A stretch of 64,000 nucleotides of DNA from Acidobacteriota bacterium (GTDB taxonomy: Bacteria > Acidobacteriota > Blastocatellia > Pyrinomonadales > Pyrinomonadaceae): the NCBI GenBank assembly GCA_019239425.1, contig JAFAZX010000015.1, positions 1 through 64,000 of the forward strand, read 5' to 3'. The notes below the pieces were generated by a model. It saw nothing but the letters and a program-made list of their open reading frames with translations. It did not search any database and had not been told where the DNA came from. Shown here in pieces: positions 1 to 10,274 of the stretch (position 1 is the stretch's first letter; each line of letters starts with the position of its first letter). The position numbers and the translations under genes are program-made.

Positions 1-258
1 GTTCGACCCCGGGTTGGGGTTGCCGCCGATGGCGCGGAAGCCGTTGGCGGTCGTCCCCTGGAAGGTCGAGTTGCTGTAGGTCAGCCCGCCCGAGGTGGCC
101 GTCGCGCCGGGGGCGCAGGCCGCCCCGAAGCAGCCGTTGGTAAAGCCCGCAATGAACACCTCGTCGGCGCGCGCCTGCTGCCCGGCGAGGGCGATAAAGG
201 CGAGGGCGACGAGGCTGAGTGCGAACGGTTTAACCATCGCGAGAGTTCGGTTAATCAT
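1..258 (-). CDS. secreted protein, partial (C-terminus off window); N-terminus MINRTLAMVKPFALSLVALAFIALAGQQARADEVFIAG; probable PEP-CTERM-type cargo by context
   Basis: Read by hand on the minus strand: ATG at 258, open to base 1, signal peptide; next to two PEP-CTERM genes. Confidence 0.6.
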   Translation of the reverse strand, partial: MINRTLAMVKPFALSLVALAFIALAGQQARADEVFIAGFTNGCFGAACAPGATATSGGLTYSNSTFQGTTANGFRAIGGNPNPGSN

Positions 259-623
259 TGTTTGGGTTCCTCCGTGTTCCTTACTGAGACCTTTTCGTTT
301 GCACTCCACCTAAACGGGACGGCCAGAAGCGCAGGAGCGGGGCAGCCCCTTAGCTTGAAGGCGAAAGGAAACCGCACTTTCCGACGCCGTTCGCGTAAAA
401 GACCGTGATCCGAGAGCTGAACGAATGTAAGGGCGGCGGGCCGGGGCAAAACGGCCTACAGCCTACGAAACCAAGCCACTTAGAGGCCTTACTTAGCCAG
501 TAAAGACTTAATTCCTCGGCGCTTTCAGAAAAGGTGGAAGGCAATTTACCGGCTTCCGGAAAAAATGTAAAGCTAAATTTTTGAAACGAAAGGGCGAAGT
601 CCGGCTCCGTACGCTAAATTTTA

Positions 624-655
624 AGGCCGTGGACGAACCTTCCGCCCACGGCCTC
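624..655 (-). terminator. hairpin terminator downstream of the first PEP-CTERM gene
   Basis: aggccgtggacg...ccgcccacggcct inverted repeat just after the 695 stop. Confidence 0.6.
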
Positions 656-694
656 ACTTTGATCGATAGGCGCGGCCCCGAGTCGCCGGAGGCT

Positions 695-1393
695 TTAAGC
701 CTTCTTCGTCCGGCGGCGTGCGCGGGCGGCGATGCCGGCGATGCCCGTTCCGAAAAGGATCATGGTCGCCGGCTCAGGGACGGCCGCGGGGGCCGTGGGG
801 CCCTGGCCGAGCTTGAAGTTGGTGAAAGAGCCGGTGTCGTCGCTCGTGCTGGCGAACAGTCCGAGCCGTAGGTTCGGATTCGCAAAGAAGACGGCCTGGA
901 GCCGCGCCGCCTGGATGGCGTCGAGGGCGAAGACGCGGTCGCCGTGCCCTTGCCCGTTCTGCTCGTTGCCGAAGTCGATGGGCGCGGCCAGAGAACCCTG
1001 GAAGAGCACCTGCCCGTTCGAGCCGTAGGCCGTCAGCACGAGGCTGTTCAGGGTCAGGTCGTTGTCCGGGTCTTCCGTGTCCATGAAGATGCGCAGTTGG
1101 CCCGCGTTGGTGATGCCCGCTTGCCCGAAGGTGAGCGTCTTCGTGTGCACGCCGTTCTTGGCGTCGCCCGACCTTACGTCTTTGCTGCCGTTCCAACTCA
1201 CCCCGCCGGCGGCGTTGCTGGTGCTACCCGGCGACTGGATGGAGAGGATGGATTCGGGCTGGTGCCCGACGCCGCCCGAAGGGGCGGTCGCGTTCGGCAG
1301 GTAGATGATGTCGGCGCGCGCCTGAGAGCCGGCTAGGGCGACGAAGAGCACGGCCGCGGTGCTCAAGAGAAGAGTTCTGAGACGGTTAGTCAC
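695..1393 (-). CDS. PEP-CTERM sorting domain protein
   Basis: Signal peptide plus C-terminal VPEPATMILFGTGIAGIAARARRRTKKA. Confidence 0.9.
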   Translation of the reverse strand: MTNRLRTLLLSTAAVLFVALAGSQARADIIYLPNATAPSGGVGHQPESILSIQSPGSTSNAAGGVSWNGSKDVRSGDAKNGVHTKTLTFGQAGITNAGQLRIFMDTEDPDNDLTLNSLVLTAYGSNGQVLFQGSLAAPIDFGNEQNGQGHGDRVFALDAIQAARLQAVFFANPNLRLGLFASTSDDTGSFTNFKLGQGPTAPAAVPEPATMILFGTGIAGIAARARRRTKKA

Positions 1394-1570
1394 GGTTGCG
1401 GACCTCCTTGGAAAACTTCGGGTGAAAAGTGAAACCTGCGTCAGAGACGCTTTGCCAATGGGGAAAAAGAGACTTCCGAGTTTCGCGAGGGGAACGAGCC
1501 ACGTCTGAATCTTTACCTAACATTTGTATAGAAACTGTAAATCGCGACCACCTTCCAGACATAAATATAG

Positions 1571-1603
1571 AGGCCGCGGACGAACGGTTCGTCCGCGGCC
1601 TCG
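1571..1603 (-). terminator. hairpin terminator downstream of the second PEP-CTERM gene
   Basis: gaggccgcggacgaa/ttcgtccgcggcctc, 15-bp perfect arms. Confidence 0.7.
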
Positions 1604-1641
1604 CTTCGCTCAAACTAACGCGGCCCCGAGTCTTGACTGGG

Positions 1642-2283
1642 TTAGGCTTTCTTTGTCCGGCGGCGTGCGCGGGCGGCGATGCCGGCCAGGCCCGTGCCGA
1701 AGAGGATCATCGTCATCGGCTCGGGGACGGCGCTGGGCGCGCCGGGGCGGCCCACGTCGCTGCCCGAGCCGTTGGCGCCGACGCGCTGGAAGCGGACGTA
1801 GATGGAGTTGGCGATCTGCTGCTCCGTCAGGCTGCCGAAATTGCCGTGGCCGACGACGGTAAAGGTCAGACTCTTCCCCGGGTCGAGCGCGCTGTTCGGG
1901 AAGCCGTTGGTAAAGGCGCCGTTGTTCGAGGTCGTGAAGCCGAAGTCGAGCACCGCGCCGTTGAACTGCGGGACGTTGCCGAGGTCGGTGTCCCTGAAAG
2001 TGAAATCGGTGTCAGAGAGGTTGGTCACGCTGCCGGTGAACCCGTTGATGTTACCGGCACCGATGTCGAATCCGACTCCGCTGACTGTCGCGGCGAAGGG
2101 CGACGTGTTCGTGATGGTGAAGGTGAAGGTCTGAGTCGCCGCGTTGTAAGAAGTGTTCACGACGGCCGTCGAGAGGTTGCCGGTGCTGTTGCCGACAATG
2201 TTGATGGTGTCGGCGCGGGCCACCGAACTCAGGGCGAAGATCGCGACGGCAGCTGCGGTCGTGAGCAAAGCTTTTTTAAACAT
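1642..2283 (-). CDS. PEP-CTERM sorting domain protein
   Basis: Signal peptide plus C-terminal VPEPMTMILFGTGLAGIAARARRRTKKA. Confidence 0.9.
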   Translation of the reverse strand: MFKKALLTTAAAVAIFALSSVARADTINIVGNSTGNLSTAVVNTSYNAATQTFTFTITNTSPFAATVSGVGFDIGAGNINGFTGSVTNLSDTDFTFRDTDLGNVPQFNGAVLDFGFTTSNNGAFTNGFPNSALDPGKSLTFTVVGHGNFGSLTEQQIANSIYVRFQRVGANGSGSDVGRPGAPSAVPEPMTMILFGTGLAGIAARARRRTKKA

Positions 2284-2537
2284 CGTTACCTTATCTCCCC
2301 GTAAGAGTGATTGAAGCTGCGGCCCTCTCGCGTGGCGTGAGCGAAGAGGGCTGGAAGAAAAGAGCGGGTTTCAAGTCGCGAGAACTATCGTCTCGTCCCA
2401 TCCTGTCGGGTCTACAACCCTGTCCTGTCAGGTAGAGATGAGCAATAAAAATGTTTTTCCAGGAACGAGGTGGCGTGAGAGTAGACGGAAAATTCTCGCG
2501 CGTCAACTTAATTCTTCGTGACGCGCGGCCGGCGCGT

Positions 2538-4322
2538 CTAACCCAGCCGCCGCCCGAGAATCTTCGTAAAACGCCCGACGACGGCGCGCGATTCGGGCAG
2601 GCCCCAGAGCGAGGTGACGGCGAAGTAGAGCAGCCCGTACGGCGTCAGCACCAGCACCGCGAGGATGATCGGGTGTACGCCGCCGAGCAGAAACTTCAAA
2701 CCCCACGCGACGGCCGCGCTCAGGCCCGCCGACGCCCAGAGCTTCGAGACGTACGAGAGCGGCAGCCCCGTCCGGCCGATGCGCCGGTTGAGTCCGCGCC
2801 TGAGCAGCGCGAACTCGACCCACCCGGCGAGGCCCGCCGAGGCCGTCAGCCCCACCGCGCCCCACTGGCGTGAGACCCCGAGCGCGTCGGGCAGGGGTAT
2901 CGAGAAGAGGTAGCCGAGCGCGGTCGTCAGGAAGACGCGCACGACGGCGAAGCGCAGGGGGCTGCGCGTGTCGTGCAGCGCGTAGAAGGTCGAGGCGTAG
3001 AGCCTTCCCAGCGTCGAGGCTAAGAGTCCCACGGCCGAGCCGGCGAGGATGGCCCAGACGTAGACGCTATCGGCGCGGCCGAACTTACCGTTCTGGTAGA
3101 GCGCCGCGACCATCACGTCGCCGAGCGCGAGGAAGCCCATCGAAGAGGGAACGATGAAGAGCGCGATCTGGCGCAGTCCCGCGTCGAGCCGCGTGCGCAG
3201 CCGTTCGGCGGCCACCTCCGTCTGCTCGCCCGCGACGCTCGAGGACATCTCGGGCAGCTCCGCGGCCGAGACCGAGATGCCGAAGAGGCTGACGGGCAGC
3301 GTGTAGAGGCTCTGCGCGTAGCCGAGCGCGGCGACGGCGCCGTCGCCGAGCCAGCTCGCGAGCCAGGCGTCCACGAACGCGGATATCTGCACGACGCCGC
3401 GGCTGACGAAGACGGGCACGAAGTTCTTCAAGACCGTCCGCACGTGCCGGTTCCCGAGCCCGAGCGCGAGGCGCGCGCGCTTCAGAAGCATCAGCACCGT
3501 CGGCAACTGCACCGCGAACTGGAGCGCGCTCCCGATGACGGAGCCCCAGGCCGCGTAGGCCGCGACGTTGCCCCACAGTCTGAGGTCTGTGAGCGGCACG
3601 CCGCGCGAAGGCCAGCCCGCCCACGCGAGCGCCGCGATGAGCGCGAGGTTCCAGACGATGGGCGCGGTGTAGGAGAGGAAGAAGCGGCGGTGGCTGTTGA
3701 GCACGCCGAGGCACCAGGCCGAAAGCACGAGCAGCCCCGCGCCGGGGAAGAAGATGCGCACGAGCCGCTCGGTGAGGTCGCGCTTCTCGCCCTGGAAGCC
3801 CATCGCGATGGCGTTGATGAGCAGCGGCGTCGATAGCACGCCGACGAGCACGAGCAGAGAGACGACGAGCGCGAGCAGCGTGAAGACGGCCCAGGCGACA
3901 CGGTCTGCCTCCTCCCTGTCCTGCTCCTTGCCCGCGAGCAGGCGCGCGTAGACGGGGATGAAGGAGGCCGAGAGCGCGCCTTCGCCGAAGACGTTCTGGA
4001 GGAAGTTCGGGATGCGGAAGGCCGCGTTGAAGGCGTCCATCGCGGCGGAGGTGCCGAGGAAGTAGCCGAAGATTCTCTGGCGGATGACGCCGACGATGCG
4101 GCTCAGCAGAATCCCGGCGCCGACGAGGAAGGCGCCCTTGCCCGTGCTGAAGGTCTTGCGCTCGCCGCGGGCGCGGACGGCCTCGGCGGGGAACTCGCCG
4201 GTGGCCGCGCCGACCTGCGCCTCCCTCTGCCCCGCGAGCAGGTCGGACTCGCCGTGCTCGGCGTCCAGGGGGCCGCGCACGCGCCCCGCCTTCTCCTCTT
4301 CGCCCTCTGCGTCTCGTCTCAT
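2538..4322 (-). CDS. murJ: lipid II flippase MurJ (MviN family)
   Basis: FRIPNFLQNVFGEGALSASFIPVYARLL, multi-TM; N-terminal extension may reflect an over-long start. Confidence 0.93.
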   Translation of the reverse strand: MRRDAEGEEEKAGRVRGPLDAEHGESDLLAGQREAQVGAATGEFPAEAVRARGERKTFSTGKGAFLVGAGILLSRIVGVIRQRIFGYFLGTSAAMDAFNAAFRIPNFLQNVFGEGALSASFIPVYARLLAGKEQDREEADRVAWAVFTLLALVVSLLVLVGVLSTPLLINAIAMGFQGEKRDLTERLVRIFFPGAGLLVLSAWCLGVLNSHRRFFLSYTAPIVWNLALIAALAWAGWPSRGVPLTDLRLWGNVAAYAAWGSVIGSALQFAVQLPTVLMLLKRARLALGLGNRHVRTVLKNFVPVFVSRGVVQISAFVDAWLASWLGDGAVAALGYAQSLYTLPVSLFGISVSAAELPEMSSSVAGEQTEVAAERLRTRLDAGLRQIALFIVPSSMGFLALGDVMVAALYQNGKFGRADSVYVWAILAGSAVGLLASTLGRLYASTFYALHDTRSPLRFAVVRVFLTTALGYLFSIPLPDALGVSRQWGAVGLTASAGLAGWVEFALLRRGLNRRIGRTGLPLSYVSKLWASAGLSAAVAWGLKFLLGGVHPIILAVLVLTPYGLLYFAVTSLWGLPESRAVVGRFTKILGRRLG

Positions 4323-4352
4323 CCGGCTTCTCGGGTGTACGCCCCGACCTTC

Positions 4353-5729
<1,377 letters not shown>

Positions 5730-5736
5730 AAAAGTT

Positions 5737-5822
5737 AAGTGATAAGTGATTAGTGATAAGTGATAAGAGAAGGCAAGGCCCGCCCTTCCTTCTTATCACT
5801 TATCACTAATCACTTATCACTT
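5737..5822. repeat. heptad inverted repeat, family B copy 1 (AAGTGAT); 31-bp perfect arms
   Basis: aagtgataagtgattagtgataagtgataag paired with its exact reverse complement. Confidence 0.95.
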
Positions 5823-5880
5823 CGTCAGTGGCGGATGGTAGCGACGGGCGCGAAGGGGTGTCAAGGCGGGAAAGGTCGAG

Positions 5881-5916
5881 CGGCGTGCGCGAGGGCTTGA
5901 GTCCTCGCGCACGCCG
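5881..5916 (-). terminator. hairpin downstream of the pilin operon
   Basis: cggcgtgcgcgagg/cctcgcgcacgccg, 14-bp perfect arms. Confidence 0.7.
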
Positions 5917-5944
5917 CCTGAGTGTAGGGGTTGTGCCGGCCGGC

Positions 5945-7216
5945 TTACTTCTCGATGATGCCGACGACGCGGTTGCCGAGCGTATCCATCGCCTTCCTCA
6001 CCCAGTCGGAGTCGTAGCCGACGAGCGAGTTGCCGCCGCCCGCGGTCGTGATGGACGGCGAGCCGAACCCGCCCGCGCCGGTGTAGGAGCCGGTGAGCGA
6101 GTCGTAGTTGTGCTGGAAGTTCGCCAGGACGACGGCGCCGGTCGTGTCGGGGTTGCCGTTGCGGGCGACGACTCCGTCGCCGAGCGCGAGGATAACGCCG
6201 TGGAACTTGGTGCTGCCGCCCTGACTCCAGGTGCCGGTCACGATCATAAGTCCCGCCCCGTCGCCCCCGGCGTCGCCGTCCACGAAGCTGAACTTCGGGC
6301 TTGAGGTCGAGCCGTAGTCGGACGGGTTCAGCCGCCCCGCCGCCGCCGCCTTGGCCCTCATCGCGGTGAGGAAGGCGCGGGCCTGAGTGGCGTTCCCAAG
6401 CCAGCTCTGAAGGGCCGACGGGCTCAGCTTCGCCAGTAGCGTCTGGCCGGAGACGTTCTGGTTATCGTGGTTGATGGCGGCCTCGCCCTTTCCCTGCGCG
6501 TTGCCGGGCGGGGCGCCGAAGCCGTCGCCCGCGTCGTAATCCGCCGTGTTGGTGACGACGAAGGCCGGAAGGGGCGGCGCCAGCCCGGCGAGGTCGTTGC
6601 CTGTCCACTCGTGCGGGTTACTGCTGCCGAGGGTGAACGCGGTCATGCCCGTCGTGTCCGTGTCGTTGCTGCGGATGGCGATGGCCGCGCGCGCCGTGAA
6701 GTCGAACGGGAAGTTGTCCACCATCATCTCCATCACCTTGACGGCACCCCGCGGCCCGCGCCCGACCGACCGAATGAGCAGGTAGCGCGGTGAGTAATTG
6801 GCCGCGATGTTGGCGCCGGCCGTCAGGCTCGGGTCGGTCACCGTCAGCGTGTATGAGAGGTTGGTGCCGAGGGGCCGCGGCATGCTCCCGAGCCACTGCG
6901 AGAGGTCGTTGCCGCTGTTGACGCACACGGCGGCCGTGCCGCAGGCGAAGGTGTGGAAGTCGGACGCCAGCCCGTTCACGGTCGAGGCGCGGTTGTGGCG
7001 GACGACCGACAGCGCGGCCTGGAGTCCGGCGTCGGCGGCGTAGTAGGCCTGCACCTCGGCCGTGGCGTCGGTGGCGTTCGAGACCGTCATGCCGGCGGTC
7101 GCGATGAGCGCGCCGCCCGCGGCGAGCAGCAGCATCGCGATCAGCAGGGACATGACGAGGGCGGCGCCGCGCTCGCCGCGGCGGCCGCGTCCGTGTTCAC
7201 TGGGCTTGCTTCTCAT
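5945..7216 (-). CDS. PilX N-terminal domain-containing pilus assembly protein
   Basis: RGAALVMSLLIAMLLLAAGGALIATAG...YYAADAGLQAAL. Confidence 0.85.
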   Translation of the reverse strand: MRSKPSEHGRGRRGERGAALVMSLLIAMLLLAAGGALIATAGMTVSNATDATAEVQAYYAADAGLQAALSVVRHNRASTVNGLASDFHTFACGTAAVCVNSGNDLSQWLGSMPRPLGTNLSYTLTVTDPSLTAGANIAANYSPRYLLIRSVGRGPRGAVKVMEMMVDNFPFDFTARAAIAIRSNDTDTTGMTAFTLGSSNPHEWTGNDLAGLAPPLPAFVVTNTADYDAGDGFGAPPGNAQGKGEAAINHDNQNVSGQTLLAKLSPSALQSWLGNATQARAFLTAMRAKAAAAGRLNPSDYGSTSSPKFSFVDGDAGGDGAGLMIVTGTWSQGGSTKFHGVILALGDGVVARNGNPDTTGAVVLANFQHNYDSLTGSYTGAGGFGSPSITTAGGGNSLVGYDSDWVRKAMDTLGNRVVGIIEK

Positions 7217-7249
7217 CTCCGGTAGTCTCCCGAGGGCGCGCCGCCCTCG

Positions 7250-7915
7250 TCAGTTGTTGAGCAGGAGGTTGCGCAGCACGACCTCCGAGACCAGCTCCGT
7301 CTGCGAAGGCGGCTGGTAGCCGGGCTGCCCGGACTTGCCGACGGCCCGCAGCGTGACCGTCACGGTGATCTTGACCTTCTGCGCCTGCGAGGCGTTGAGG
7401 GTCGTCGTCCCGTCCGGCTTGACGTACACGAACTGAAGGTTGTCGATGCGGTTGGCGAGCTGCGAGATGGCGTTCCCGCTGTTGATGTCCTGCCGCGTGA
7501 TGAGTCGCTGGACGACGCCGGTGTCGTCCGTGTCGCTGATGATGGCGTAGACGACGTCCTCGCCCGCGTCGGCCGTGTCGGAGTCGCAGGCCAGGTTGGT
7601 GGTGCAGATGGCGTTGAGGTTCGAGCGGATGCGGATCGAGGTGTCGTCCGAGTCGTCTGCCACCAGCCCGTTGTTCGACAGCCCGAGGCCGGCGTTCGAA
7701 ATCTCGCGCGACATGGCCTGGAGCGCGCGCTGCACGTCGGCCACCGCCTCGGCGCGCTGGTTCTCGCGCTGGCGGACGAACATGGACATGGCGAGCAGGC
7801 GGGTGGCGACCACCATGATGACCAGCGTCACGCCGATGGCGACCAGCAGCTCGACGAGCGAGAAGCCGGCCTCGCCCCGGCGCCCCCTGTCCTTCCTGTC
7901 ACTCACTGTTTGCAT
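7250..7915 (-). CDS. PilW family type IV pilus minor pilin
   Basis: Prepilin motif GEAGFSLVELLVAIGVTLVIMVVATRLL; operon position. Confidence 0.82.
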   Translation of the reverse strand: MQTVSDRKDRGRRGEAGFSLVELLVAIGVTLVIMVVATRLLAMSMFVRQRENQRAEAVADVQRALQAMSREISNAGLGLSNNGLVADDSDDTSIRIRSNLNAICTTNLACDSDTADAGEDVVYAIISDTDDTGVVQRLITRQDINSGNAISQLANRIDNLQFVYVKPDGTTTLNASQAQKVKITVTVTLRAVGKSGQPGYQPPSQTELVSEVVLRNLLLNN

Positions 7916-7938
7916 GGCTCTCTTCCTCCCGCGCCGTC

Positions 7939-8430
7939 TCAGTTGTTGCCGACCGCGTCGGAGCTGCGCAGCATCAACAGGGTCACGCCCCCGGGGCTGA
8001 AGCGGCCGCCCACGGCCGCCGGCGTCACGGTTACGGTGATCGTCTTCTGCCGGCCCGTGGGGTTGGTCGTGGTGTCGTTGACGATAGTCGTCGTGACGCT
8101 GAAGGTGCGCTGGTCGGACACGTTCGCCGCGTTGCTGCCGCTCGTGACGGTCGTGGTGGTCGTGCCCGCCGCGAGCGCCGCGTTCGAGTAGCTCATGGAG
8201 CGCAGCTCCTCCATCCTCTCCTGCGCGATGGCGAGGGCGCGGGCGCGGTCGCTCGCCCCGCCGTTGAAGCTGGTCGAGAAGAGGAAGAGGCCGATGGCGC
8301 CGAAGCCGACGACGAGCGCGACGAAGAGCGCGATGACGGTTTCGAGGATGGTGAAGCCGGACTGCTCGCCACTGGCGCTCGCCGACCGGCCCCGGCTTCT
8401 GTTCGCGTTTGGTCTCGACATGGCTCTCAC
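7939..8430 (-). CDS. PilV-like prepilin-type protein
   Basis: GEQSGFTILETVIALFVALVVGFGAIGLFLF; operon position. Confidence 0.8.
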   Translation of the reverse strand: MRAMSRPNANRSRGRSASASGEQSGFTILETVIALFVALVVGFGAIGLFLFSTSFNGGASDRARALAIAQERMEELRSMSYSNAALAAGTTTTTVTSGSNAANVSDQRTFSVTTTIVNDTTTNPTGRQKTITVTVTPAAVGGRFSPGGVTLLMLRSSDAVGNN

Positions 8431-8435
8431 TCCCG

Positions 8436-9557
8436 CTACTGCGCGACGTTGAGGTAGATGGTCTGGGTTGACCCGCAGCCGCTGGGCGTGACGTCCAGGT
8501 TCCAGTTGCCGCGGTTGGTGTTCCCGTTCTGCACCGCGATGTGGATGTTGTTGCCGCTCACGGTGACGGTCAGGTGGTTGCCGTTGCCGGACTCGGAGAC
8601 CGTGAAGGGGAACGAACCCGTGCTGAACGTGACGGTGACGTCCGTGCTGGTCGGGGTGTTGTTGCCCCCGTTACGCAGCCCGATGCGCGACGTCGAACTG
8701 GAAGAGGGCGACAGCGTCATGGTGCACGGCACCGGAGTCGGTGTCGGCGTCGGAGTGGGCGTCGGCGTCGGCGTCGGGGTCGGCGTGGGAGTAGGCGTCG
8801 GCGTCGGGGTCGGGGTGGGCGTCGGTGTCGGCGTCGGTGTCGGCGTCGGAGTCGGCGTCGGCGTCGGCGTCGGGGTGGGCGTCGGCGTCGGCGTCGGAGT
8901 GGGCGTCGGAGTGGGCGTCGGCGTCGGTGTCGGAGTGGGCGTGGGCGCGACGCCGGCGGGGCCGAGCGCGCCCGTGTCGCCGTTGACGGGGTCGTAGTTG
9001 CCGGCGGTCAGCGAGACGGGCCTGCGATCCTGCGAGATTTCGCCCGCGGACGTGATGCCGATGACCGTCTGCTGCCCGCGCGAGTTGGTGAAGGTGATGC
9101 GGTAGGAGTTCGCCGTGCGCCCGTGCCAGTCGAAGGTGATGACGACCGGCGCGCCGGCCGTCGGGGTCGGGGTCGTCGTGCCGGTCGCGTCCGTCACCTC
9201 GATGTTGGTGATGGTCACGCCGTCGGGGAGGTTGAAGACGCGGTTCGTGGGCGTGCCGTCGTAGTTGCCGTCGAAGAAGACCGTGTAGCCGCCGGTCGAG
9301 CTGAAGGTGATCTTCGACTCGCCGCCGCCGAGCGTGCCGTGGCGCCGGATCGAGTCGAGGCGCGCCTTCTCGGTGTAGCCGGCGAACTGCTGCGCCGTGT
9401 TGGTCAGCCGCATGTGGTCGCGCGCGGAGGCGATCTGCATCACGGCGAAGCTCGTCACGATGGCGACGATGACTATCGTCAAGACGATCTGCAACATCGA
9501 GAAGCCGCGCTCGCCGCACCGGCCGCCGTTCGAAACCGCCCTCTTCTCCAAGTCCAT
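8436..9557 (-). CDS. FimT/GspH-family pseudopilin with long Pro-Thr stalk and extra C-terminal beta domain
   Basis: [53 protein letters not shown]; start chosen at [10 protein letters not shown] rather than the ORF-track TTG. Confidence 0.8.
   Translation of the reverse strand: MDLEKRAVSNGGRCGERGFSMLQIVLTIVIVAIVTSFAVMQIASARDHMRLTNTAQQFAGYTEKARLDSIRRHGTLGGGESKITFSSTGGYTVFFDGNYDGTPTNRVFNLPDGVTITNIEVTDATGTTTPTPTAGAPVVITFDWHGRTANSYRITFTNSRGQQTVIGITSAGEISQDRRPVSLTAGNYDPVNGDTGALGPAGVAPTPTPTPTPTPTPTPTPTPTPTPTPTPTPTPTPTPTPTPTPTPTPTPTPTPTPTPTPTPTPTPTPTPTPTPVPCTMTLSPSSSSTSRIGLRNGGNNTPTSTDVTVTFSTGSFPFTVSESGNGNHLTVTVSGNNIHIAVQNGNTNRGNWNLDVTPSGCGSTQTIYLNVAQ
8733..8945. repeat. hexanucleotide tandem repeat (gtcggn/gtgggc) encoding (PT)n
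   Basis: About 35 units read directly; period 6 preserves frame. Confidence 0.95.
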
Positions 9558-9628
9558 CTGACGCCTCCTCCGCAATCCTTTCGCCTCGCCGGCCCGACAG
9601 GACGTACGGGGCCGGCGTACATGCCTGG

Positions 9629-9643
9629 GCAAAGTCGGTGCCA
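9629..9643 (-). promoter_or_regulatory. sigma54 (-24/-12) promoter of the minor pilin operon
   Basis: Minus strand TGGCACCGACTTTGC matches TGGCAC-N5-TTGC; about 72 nt upstream of the FimT ATG. Confidence 0.75.
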
Positions 9644-10148
9644 ATGGCTTTCGCGGCGGAAATGGCGCGGTCTGCGGAGAGGGCGTGCGCGCGCGGCGTC
9701 ACCTTCCGTGACAAGTTGAGAAGCCGGCTTCACAGTCGCTGCCTCCCCCGCGCGTTTGTGGAAGGGTGGCGGGGAAGTTCCTGGAAACGTCGGGCGCAAT
9801 TCCGTCGGAGTGTCGAGGACGGAGGCGCGTTACATAGCCTTGTTACCGACCGAAACAGGAGGGCGATTCGCGACCGAGTTGGGCTTCGCACGCGACACGC
9901 GCGTGCGCGCGGCGCAAGTCTCGAAGGACACAAAGGTTTACCGGCGGCGCGGCCCGTCGCGCCGGGCGGCGGCTTGTGAATTGCTCTTCGGCGGGGCGGG
10001 CGCGCCTTACGTGCGCGCCCTTCGCGGCGGCAGTCCGGCAGGTGCGGTGCGGCGCTTTGCATCTCGGGCACCCTCCCGGACGCCAAACACAAACCCGCGA
10101 GAATCGCCGCGGCGCGTGCGGTCCGCACATCGCGCGCGCGGGCGAGGA

Positions 10149-10180
10149 GCGCCCCGGCGGTCGCCGAGCCGCCGGGGCGC
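10149..10180 (-). terminator. GC-rich hairpin downstream of dacB
   Basis: gcgccccggcgg/ccgccggggcgc, 12-bp perfect arms. Confidence 0.6.
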
Positions 10181-10188
10181 GCTAGTTT

Positions 10189-10271
10189 GAAGGATGAAGG
10201 CGGAAGGATGAAGGCGGAAGGGAGGCTTAACTGCCGTCCCTTCATCCTTCATCCTTCCGCCTTCATCCTTT
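10189..10271. repeat. heptad inverted repeat, family C copy 1 (GGATGAA/GGCGGAA)
   Basis: aaggatgaaggcggaaggatgaagg... paired with ...ccttcatccttccgccttcatcctt. Confidence 0.93.
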
Positions 10272-10274
10272 GCT

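Noticed and set aside
259-2530. Sigma54 promoters upstream of the PEP-CTERM genes
   Set aside because: No GG-N10-GC match close to TGGCAC-N5-TTGC was found by eye upstream of 258, 1393 or 2283
8733-8945. Hexamer array as an on/off phase-variable locus
   Set aside because: Period 6 keeps the frame, so only length variation is expected
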